This document shows positions 1 to 4,414 of a stretch of 6,382 nt of DNA, in pieces; position 1 is the stretch's first letter; the number at the start of each line of letters is the position of its first letter. The stretch spans positions 1-6,382 of the forward strand of contig CAZZWO010000180.1 of assembly GCA_964657885.1 (NCBI GenBank), in the 5' to 3' direction. The notes under the pieces were generated by a model. The model did not search any database, was not told where the DNA came from, and worked only from the letters and a program-made list of their open reading frames with translations. The stretch is from BOG-908 sp964657885. GTDB lineage: Bacteria; Pseudomonadota; Alphaproteobacteria; Acetobacterales; Acetobacteraceae. Position numbers and translations under genes: made by a program.

Positions 1-911
1 TGTGGGCCCGCGGCAAGGACGCCTGGCATGTCGACGCCCCCGTCGCGGTTGTCGGCGACCGGGTCCTGGCGGCCTCGGCATTCCTGGACGCCGAGAAGGT
101 CGGCGAGCGGTCGCTGTTCGGCCTCAAGGCGGCGGCGTCCGCCATCTCGCTCGGCTCGGGCTTCCGCGGCGGCCTGTTCTTCGCTTCGCTGTTCCTCGGC
201 GCGATGCTGGGCAAGTCGTTCGCCGCGGTGATGCTACTGGTGTGGCCGGTGCCGGTGTTCCCCGACGCGGTCTATGGGCTGATCGGGATGAGCGGCCTGG
301 CCGTCGCCATCGTCGGCGGGCCGCTGACCATGACCTTCCTCGCACTGGAGAGTTCCGGCAGCCTGCCGCTGACCGTCGCGGTGCTGGCCGCAGCCGTGAT
401 CTCGTCGCTGACGGTCCGGCGCACCTTCGGCTATTCGTTCGCCACCTGGCGCTTCCACCTGCGCGGCGAGAGCATCCGCAGCGCCGTGGATATCGGCTGG
501 ATGCGTAACCTGACGGTCGGCCGGATGATGCGCCGGGACATCCGCCCGATCCGCTCCGACACCTCGCTGATCGCATTCCGCCGCGACTACCCGCTCGGTT
601 CGGCGACCCGCATCGTGGTGATCGACGAGCAGGACCGTTACGCCGGCATCATCTGGGTCGCGGACGCCCATGCTGCGGCTGCATCCGCCAGCACGGTTGC
701 CGAGTTGCTGCACCACACCGCCTGCGTGCTGACCCCCGACATGACGGTCAAGGAAGCCGCGACGACGTTCGAGAAAGCCGAAGCCGATGCTTTGGCGGTG
801 GTGGATGGCCCTACGAGCCTGCGCGTGCTGGGTCTGCTGACCGAGCAGTTTGCGCTGCGCCGCTACAGCGAGGAGCTGGAGCGGCGGCGCCGTGACCTGA
901 GCGGGGAGTAG
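1..911 (+). CDS. ClC-family chloride channel/antiporter with CBS domains, C-terminal fragment
   Basis: This is the last 302 codons of a membrane chloride channel or Cl-/H+ antiporter; the 5' part is outside the window and the frame begins at base 3. Fragment residues 50-60 read LGSGFRGGLFF and continue into a small-residue helix (ASLFLGAMLG). This corresponds to the conserved GGIFAP selectivity segment of ClC proteins. The next hydrophobic stretches (GMSGLAVAIVGGPLTMTFLA and the helix after it) match the last ClC helices. FGYSF lies near where the family has its pore-lining tyrosine. From about residue 167 (MRNLTVGRMM) to the end lies a soluble region with two CBS-like repeats, a ligand-sensing module found in many ClC proteins. 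The family proline of GGIFAP is alanine here. The gating-glutamate region is upstream of the window, so channel and antiporter cannot be told apart. The TAG stop (909-911) touches the palindrome that follows. Family assignment is firm; substrate and mechanism are inferred. Confidence 0.9.
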   Translation, partial: WARGKDAWHVDAPVAVVGDRVLAASAFLDAEKVGERSLFGLKAAASAISLGSGFRGGLFFASLFLGAMLGKSFAAVMLLVWPVPVFPDAVYGLIGMSGLAVAIVGGPLTMTFLALESSGSLPLTVAVLAAAVISSLTVRRTFGYSFATWRFHLRGESIRSAVDIGWMRNLTVGRMMRRDIRPIRSDTSLIAFRRDYPLGSATRIVVIDEQDRYAGIIWVADAHAAAASASTVAELLHHTACVLTPDMTVKEAATTFEKAEADALAVVDGPTSLRVLGLLTEQFALRRYSEELERRRRDLSGE

Positions 912-1051
912 AGACCGTCCGAGAACGCTACTATGCCGGCCGTCCAACGCGCCTTTCTCCGCTTCCGGTGCTCTCGGCCCCACGGCCGCTCCGCTCCGGT
1001 TCTCGAAAGACGCGCTGGGCGACTCGGCCTAGCGCATTCTCAAACGGTCTC
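911..1051. repeat. 141-bp imperfect palindrome (long hairpin) between convergent genes
   Basis: The two 47-nt outer arms, 911-957 and 1005-1051, are reverse complements at about 36 of 45 aligned positions. The outermost 8 nt (GAGACCGT / ACGGTCTC) are perfect. Matching blocks continue inward: 931-938 with 1025-1032, 948-957 with 1005-1014, CCGG at 965-968 with 996-999, and a 5-bp apical stem CGGCC/GGCCG (975-979, 984-988) closing on the loop CCAC. The structure is therefore one long hairpin centred near 981. It fills the gap between clc (stop at 911) and the minus-strand gene (stop at 1070), so it could end transcription from both sides. There is no T-run after either arm, so a classical intrinsic terminator is doubtful. 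The alternative is a MITE-like or IS-derived palindromic element. No target-site duplication is visible in the flanks. The pairing is directly seen; the role is inference. Confidence 0.75.
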
Positions 1052-1069
1052 AAATCTGCCCGGCGTTGT

Positions 1070-1477
1070 TTAATTGGTCGCGGCGCCGCAGCCCTTGGTG
1101 GCGACCAGGGTTGCGATGTTGTCGATCGTGCCCGTCGAGTCGAACTCGGTGGCAGCCGTGGTGATCAACGTGCCGCTGCTGATCTTGCCGGTGATGGTGA
1201 TGGATTCTTTTCCGGCGGCCAGGAACGTCGCATAGAACGCGCCCTTGTAGGTGACGTAGGTGCCGCCGTAGGACGGATACTGGAACGACGTCACCGTGCC
1301 CTCGTCGCCGTAATTCTTCTTGGCGCCCGTGCTGGCAAGCTGAAAGCAGACCAGACGGCTGCTGCCGCTCGCCTCGGAGAACTTCACCAAATAGTCTCCG
1401 GTCAAATTCGCGGCGAAACTGGAAGTTGCAAAACCAAGACCAACTGCAACTGCGCCCGCCAAAGTAATAAGTTTCAC
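1070..1477 (-). CDS. Small secreted protein of unknown function
   Basis: This 135-residue protein starts at GTG (1475-1477 on the plus strand), chosen because AGGAGA lies 8 nt upstream and because a signal peptide begins exactly there. The open frame runs 25 codons further upstream, but that extension has no ribosome site and would bury the signal. Residues 1-22 have a Lys near the N-terminus, a hydrophobic core (LITLAGAVAVGLGFA) and a small-residue cleavage motif (SFA before AN), so the protein is probably exported by Sec. The mature part is about 113 residues, rich in Thr, Ser, Gly and Tyr, with alternating segments that suggest beta strands. It has two cysteines (C44 and C130), one near each end, which could form a disulfide in the periplasm. 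I recognise no family. It converges on clc and diverges from lepB. The start of the gene is visibly less G+C-rich than its neighbours. The coding call is well supported; the function is unknown. Confidence 0.78.
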   Translation of the reverse strand: MKLITLAGAVAVGLGFATSSFAANLTGDYLVKFSEASGSSRLVCFQLASTGAKKNYGDEGTVTSFQYPSYGGTYVTYKGAFYATFLAAGKESITITGKISSGTLITTAATEFDSTGTIDNIATLVATKGCGAATN

Positions 1478-1485
1478 GATTATCT

Positions 1486-1491
1486 TCTCCT
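1486..1491 (-). promoter_or_regulatory. Ribosome binding site deciding the GTG start of the secreted protein
   Basis: On the minus strand AGGAGA is followed by 8 nt and then GTG (1477-1475). It is the strongest Shine-Dalgarno match in this leader. It favours the GTG start over the ATG at 1552, which would add 25 basic residues ahead of the signal peptide. Confidence 0.7.
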
Positions 1492-1590
1492 GCCTGCTAA
1501 TAGCTCGCCCGCGCGCGGCTTTGCCTCGAAAGGACTTACTTGCCGCGCCCATGATATGTCCAGACGTTTAACAGACTCGCAGCACGAATT

Positions 1591-1621
1591 TTGGGACGTG
1601 CCAGGGGGCAACCCGTCTCAA
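1591..1621. other. Hairpin upstream of lepB
   Basis: TTGGGACG (1591-1598) pairs with CGTCTCAA (1614-1621), with one G-U pair. The stem continues with TGCC/GGCA (1599-1602, 1607-1610), closing on loop AGGG, with three unpaired bases at 1611-1613. No T-run follows on either strand, so it does not look like an intrinsic terminator. It may be a protein-binding site or a leader structure, or it may be chance. Confidence 0.35.
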
Positions 1622-1626
1622 TCCTA

Positions 1627-1660
1627 ACTCCCGGCCCACGCCTTGACTCCCGGCCCATGC
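1627..1660 (+). repeat. Two-copy 15-bp direct repeat upstream of lepB
   Basis: ACTCCCGGCCCACGC (1627-1641) recurs at 1646-1660 with a single change (C to T at 1658), giving a 19-bp period. The TTGACT hexamer at 1643-1648 straddles the junction and the start of the second copy. A repeat at nearly two helical turns ahead of an operon could be a tandem regulator site. A simple tandem duplication is equally possible. Confidence 0.4.
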
Positions 1661-1702
1661 AGCGTGTTCATCCGCCACCCTGTTTGCCGGACCACCTCAG
1701 CC

Positions 1703-2542
1703 ATGCCCGCCAGCCCTAACTCCGTGCCCGGCAAGCCGACCAAATCGACTCCAACCACCGGCAAGACGGCCAAATCGTCGCAGGCCAAGCCGCAAGCCGG
1801 CGGGGTGCTCGAGACGATCAAGACGCTGCTCTATGCCGGCCTGATCGCGCTGGGCATCCGCACCGTAGCCTTCGAGCCGTTCAACATCCCGTCCGGTTCG
1901 ATGATCCCCACCCTGCTAATTGGCGACTTCGTGTTCGTCAGCAAGTACACGTACGGCTACTCGCATTTCTCCATGCCGTTCTCGCCGCCGCTGTTTTCCG
2001 GCCGTATCCTCGGCTCGTACCCGCATCGCGGTGACGTCGTGGTGTTCCGCAACACGCGCAACACCAGCGAGGATTGGATCAAGCGGGTGATCGGCCTGCC
2101 GGGCGACCACATCCAGGTCAAGGCGGGCCAGCTCTACATCAACGGAACCGAGGTTCCGCGCGCCGCCGAAGGGGATTTCGAGGCGGCCGACGAGAACGGC
2201 ACGCGCATCCTGACCAAGGAATACCTCGAATCGCTCCCGAACGGGCCGAAGCACCATCTGCTCAAATACAGCGATGACGAACGCAACGTCTCCGGCGACC
2301 TGGACGTGAACAATACCGACGAATACGTGGTCCCGGACGGCCACCTGTTCATGATGGGCGACAACCGTGACAACTCTGCGGATAGCCGGTTCATGAACGG
2401 GCTGGGTTTCGTGCCGCTGGAGAATGTCATCGGCCGGGCGCAGTTCATCTTTTTCAGCTTCGAAGCCTACCATCCCTGGTACGAGTTCTGGCAGTGGCCG
2501 GCCGAAGTGCGCTGGAGCCGGCTGCTGAAGGGCGTTGGTTGA
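1703..2542 (+). CDS. lepB: Signal peptidase I
   Basis: This 279-residue type I signal peptidase is an inner-membrane serine protease that cuts signal peptides from exported proteins on the periplasmic side. Residues 1-34 are Lys/Thr/Pro/Ser-rich and likely cytoplasmic. One membrane segment follows at about residues 38-55 (IKTLLYAGLIALGI). The catalytic box IPSGSMIPT (62-70) carries nucleophile Ser66. The general-base box WIKRVIGLPGD (125-135) carries Lys127. The C-terminal box MGDNRDNSADSR (218-229) completes the fold. A long segment between the last two boxes (about 150-205) is usual for alphaproteobacterial enzymes. The ATG at 1703 is preferred over a TTG at 1643, which would add 20 residues of no family character; neither has a strong ribosome site, so the start is moderately sure. 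The stop overlaps the rnc start. It appears to lead the cluster. The acpS gene, often found just upstream in relatives, is absent here. Confidence 0.96.
   Translation: MPASPNSVPGKPTKSTPTTGKTAKSSQAKPQAGGVLETIKTLLYAGLIALGIRTVAFEPFNIPSGSMIPTLLIGDFVFVSKYTYGYSHFSMPFSPPLFSGRILGSYPHRGDVVVFRNTRNTSEDWIKRVIGLPGDHIQVKAGQLYINGTEVPRAAEGDFEAADENGTRILTKEYLESLPNGPKHHLLKYSDDERNVSGDLDVNNTDEYVVPDGHLFMMGDNRDNSADSRFMNGLGFVPLENVIGRAQFIFFSFEAYHPWYEFWQWPAEVRWSRLLKGVG
2527..2532 (+). promoter_or_regulatory. Ribosome binding site for rnc, inside lepB
   Basis: GAAGGG lies 6 nt before TTG (2539-2541). It supports the TTG start that overlaps the lepB stop as TTGA. An in-frame GTG at 2494 lies deeper inside lepB and would add 15 residues. 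Confidence 0.55.
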
Positions 2543-3333
2543 CCGGGGCTGCCGCCACTCCCGAGGCTCCGGGCCCCGAAGCCGCCGTCCCGACTGTGCC
2601 AGCGCCCAAGGCTGGACCCGCCGCCCAGGCCAGGCGAATCGACGCTGCGAGCCGCCTCCTCGGACATGACTTCGCCAAACCGTCGCTGCTCGCCGAGGCG
2701 CTGACCCATCGCTCGGCCGCCGCCGGCCGGCCATCCCCGCGCTCTCCACGCGGCACCCGCAGCACCGGCGCCGGCTCCAACGAGCGGCTGGAGTTCGTCG
2801 GCGACCGTGTGCTGGGGCTGGTGGTGGCCGAGTGGGTCGCCACCCGTTTCCCCGACGAGCAGGAAGGCCAGCTGGGCCCCCGCCACGCCCATCTCGTCTC
2901 ACGCGAGGCGGTTTGCACGGTGGCCGAACGCGTCGGCCTCGCCGACCTGCTGTCGCTCGGCGCCAACGAGAAGCTGTCCGGCGTCGGCCGGCTCGCCACC
3001 GTGCTAGCCGATGCGATGGAAGCGGTCATCGGAGCGTTGTACCTCGATGGCGGGCTGGACCCCGCCCGCGACTTCATCCGGCAGGCCTGGGCGCCGCTGA
3101 TGGAGGCGCAGGTAGCGCCGCCCAAGGACCCGAAGACCGCCTTGCAGGAGCGGCTGCTGGCACGCGGCGAGCCGTTGCCGGACTATCGCGTGGTGTCGAG
3201 CGAGGGGCCGTCCCACGCACCGCATTTCGTCATTTCGGTAGCCGCGCGCGGGCAGACCGGCATCGGCGAAGGCAGCACGAAACGCGTCGCCGAACGTGCA
3301 GCGGCGGCAAACCTGTTGGAAAAGATCGCATGA
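2539..3333 (+). CDS. rnc: Ribonuclease III
   Basis: This 264-residue double-strand-specific endoribonuclease processes rRNA precursors and structured mRNAs in the cytoplasm. Residues 1-33 are an Ala/Pro-rich extension. The catalytic domain runs from about 34 to 180. Its signature NERLEFVGDRVLGL (81-94) holds Glu82, Glu85 and metal-binding Asp89, and LADAMEAVIGALYLDGG (156-172) holds Asp158 and Glu161. All the expected active-site acids are therefore present. The double-stranded RNA-binding domain spans roughly 195-264 (DPKTALQERL to the TKRVAERAAAANLLEKI helix). An unusual Ser/Pro/Arg/Gly-rich insertion of about 20 residues (60-79) separates THRS from the signature. Translation starts at TTG, overlapping the lepB stop by 4 nt with GAAGGG upstream, which suggests coupling to lepB. 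The 3' end overlaps an ATG by ATGA (3330-3333). The family call is certain; the exact start is likely. Confidence 0.95.
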   Translation: MTGAAATPEAPGPEAAVPTVPAPKAGPAAQARRIDAASRLLGHDFAKPSLLAEALTHRSAAAGRPSPRSPRGTRSTGAGSNERLEFVGDRVLGLVVAEWVATRFPDEQEGQLGPRHAHLVSREAVCTVAERVGLADLLSLGANEKLSGVGRLATVLADAMEAVIGALYLDGGLDPARDFIRQAWAPLMEAQVAPPKDPKTALQERLLARGEPLPDYRVVSSEGPSHAPHFVISVAARGQTGIGEGSTKRVAERAAAANLLEKIA

Positions 3334-3380
3334 CCCGCCCATCCGCCCGCGCCCTCTGCCTCATCGGGCGACACGCGTGA
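3330..3380 (+). CDS. Possible 16-codon coupling mini-ORF between rnc and era
   Basis: ATG at 3330 overlaps the rnc stop (ATGA), and the frame ends at TGA 3378-3380, which overlaps the era GTG start (GTGA). The peptide would be MTRPSARALCLIGRHA. GGAAAAG (3318-3324) gives this ATG a fair ribosome site, whereas the era GTG has none visible. It could relay ribosomes from rnc to era. Alternatively it is the old era N-terminus separated from the rest by a frameshift, or chance. The peptide itself resembles nothing I know. Confidence 0.35.
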   Translation: MTRPSARALCLIGRHA

Positions 3381-4279
3381 ACGCGCCCGCCAGCCGGTGC
3401 GGGTTCGTGGCCATCGTCGGTGCGCCGAACGCCGGCAAATCGACGCTGCTGAACCGCATGGCCGGCGCCAAGCTGTCGATCGTCAGCCCCAAGGCGCAGA
3501 CCACGCGTTTCCGCGTGCTGGGCATACTGCTCCGAGGCCCCGCGCAGATCCTGCTGGTCGATACGCCCGGCATTTTTGCGCCGCGCCGCAAGCTGGACCG
3601 CGCAATGGTCAACGCCGCCTGGACCGGCTCCGACGATGCCGACCTGACCCTGTTCATGGTCGATGCCAGCCGCGGCGTGACCGAGCAGGTGGGGGTCATC
3701 GCCGACCGGCTGCGGACGGCCGCGAGGCGCACCTGGCTGATCCTGAACAAGGTCGATCTGGTGCCCCGCCTGCGCCTGTTGCCGCTGACCGCCGAGCTGT
3801 CCGAGCGCACGCCGTTCGAACAAACCTTCATGGTGAGCGCGGCAAACGGCGACGGTGTCACCGACCTGCTCGACGCCACGGCCGCGGCCTTGCCCGAAGG
3901 TCCGCATCTGTATCCCGACGACGAGATCACCGATCTGCCGGACCGCCTGCTGGCCGCCGAGATCGTGCGCGAACAGATATTCCTGCAGACCCATGAAGAA
4001 GTCCCTTACGGCACCACCGTCGAGACCGAGAGCTTCACCGAGCGGCCCGACGGTTCGGTGCGCATCGACGCCACGATTTACGTGTCGCGCGCCGGGCAGA
4101 AGGCCATCCTGATCGGCGAGGGCGGCGCCCGGGTGCGCGACATCGGCGCCAAGGCCCGCTCGCATCTCGGCCAGTTGCTGGACCGCACGGTGCATTTGTT
4201 CCTCAACGTGAAGGAACGGTCGGGGTGGGATGAGGAACGCGCCCGGCTGCGTGCTATTGGGCTCGATGATCCGGATTAG
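3377..4279 (+). CDS. era: GTPase Era, 16S rRNA-binding ribosome assembly factor
   Basis: This 300-residue GTPase binds the 3' end of 16S rRNA and acts in late 30S subunit maturation, at the membrane periphery and in the cytoplasm. The G-domain motifs are all present: G1 GAPNAGKS (15-22), the G2 region KAQTTR (39-44), G3 DTPG (62-65), G4 NKVD (124-127) and G5 SAA (154-156). The C-terminal KH domain, about 195-285, has the RNA-binding loop IGEGGARVRDIG (246-257), and the length is normal for Era. The GTG start at 3377 leaves eight residues before the first strand. The open frame extends 27 codons further into rnc, but that stretch has no family character. No Shine-Dalgarno is visible before the GTG, so expression may rely on coupling through the mini-ORF ending at 3380. 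An A/T-rich palindrome follows and probably ends the transcript. Confidence 0.96.
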   Translation: MNAPASRCGFVAIVGAPNAGKSTLLNRMAGAKLSIVSPKAQTTRFRVLGILLRGPAQILLVDTPGIFAPRRKLDRAMVNAAWTGSDDADLTLFMVDASRGVTEQVGVIADRLRTAARRTWLILNKVDLVPRLRLLPLTAELSERTPFEQTFMVSAANGDGVTDLLDATAAALPEGPHLYPDDEITDLPDRLLAAEIVREQIFLQTHEEVPYGTTVETESFTERPDGSVRIDATIYVSRAGQKAILIGEGGARVRDIGAKARSHLGQLLDRTVHLFLNVKERSGWDEERARLRAIGLDDPD

Positions 4280-4289
4280 AGTAGAGGTA

Positions 4290-4393
4290 GGCTTTCTTTT
4301 TTGAAAAAAAGAAACAAAAAACTTTTGTCAGGCTGTCGCGGACTTTAATAATCAAAAGTTTTTGCGTCCTTTTTTCAAAAAGGACTGCTTGCC
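4290..4393. terminator. A/T-rich compound palindrome after era; probable terminator and possible dispersed repeat
   Basis: Three nested inverted repeats are visible. The long-range arms AAAAACTTTTG (4317-4327) and CAAAAGTTTTT (4353-4363) pair perfectly over 11 bp around a 25-nt loop. Each side also carries its own hairpin: TTTCTTTTTT/AAAAAAGAAA (4293-4302, 4305-4314, 10 bp) and GTCCTTTTT/AAAAAGGAC (4366-4374, 4377-4385, 9 bp). The outer flanks GGC (4290-4292) and GCC (4391-4393) also match, so the left and right sides are imperfect reverse complements as wholes. T-runs occur on both strands, which fits bidirectional termination. The element stands out sharply from the G+C-rich surroundings. 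It may belong to a dispersed intergenic repeat family; that is inference. The short inner loops (2 nt) make the small hairpins strained in RNA. Confidence 0.65.
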
Positions 4394-4401
4394 TTAACTA
4401 C

Positions 4402-4405
4402 AGGA
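4402..4405 (+). promoter_or_regulatory. Ribosome binding site for the acyl-CoA dehydrogenase
   Basis: AGGA lies 9 nt before TTG (4415-4417). No ATG or GTG with comparable spacing gives a protein starting at the family's usual N-terminus, so this site decides the TTG start. Confidence 0.5.
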
Positions 4406-4414
4406 ACCTTCGCT

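Larger units (their letters stand above)
1478..1702. promoter_or_regulatory. Divergent intergenic region between the secreted-protein gene and lepB
   Basis: This 225-bp region must hold the start signals for the minus-strand secreted protein and, since no gene precedes lepB on the same strand, for the lepB-rnc-era cluster. A near-consensus -35 hexamer TTGACT (1643-1648) is followed 17 nt later by GTTCAT (1666-1671), a poor -10 element, so the lepB promoter is only a weak proposal. For the minus gene, TATCAT inside the stretch complementary to 1551-1560 is a possible -10 with no good partner. The region also holds a hairpin (1591-1621) and a direct repeat (1627-1660), listed separately. No small gene with a good ribosome site was found in it. 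Confidence 0.4.

Noticed and set aside
1051..1066. Resemblance between the right end of the 141-bp palindrome and minus-strand sequence near 1611-1624 (both read roughly GATT-GAGAC-GTTTG)
   Set aside because: The match is short and needs a gap and mismatches; it is not enough to propose a second element end.
1478..1552. ATG-started 25-residue extension of the minus-strand secreted protein
   Set aside because: It would put basic residues ahead of a clear signal peptide and ignores the good AGGAGA-GTG pair.
1588..1607. Sigma-54-like TGGCACG on the minus strand upstream of the secreted-protein gene
   Set aside because: The -24 part looks good, but there is no GC at the required -12 spacing; the bases there are A/T (AAAATT).
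968..1627. Plus-strand 219-codon frame across the intergenic region and the secreted-protein gene
   Set aside because: It is the antisense shadow of the minus-strand gene, with Arg/Gly/Ala-rich composition and no recognisable domain or ribosome site.
1643..1702. TTG-started 20-residue N-terminal extension of LepB
   Set aside because: It has no family character or ribosome site. The ATG at 1703 gives a normal Lys/Thr-rich cytoplasmic tail before the membrane segment.
1916..2902. Long minus-strand frames opposite lepB, rnc, era and the dehydrogenase
   Set aside because: High-G+C shadow frames: they lie antisense to certain genes and show Arg/Ala/Pro-rich composition without motifs.
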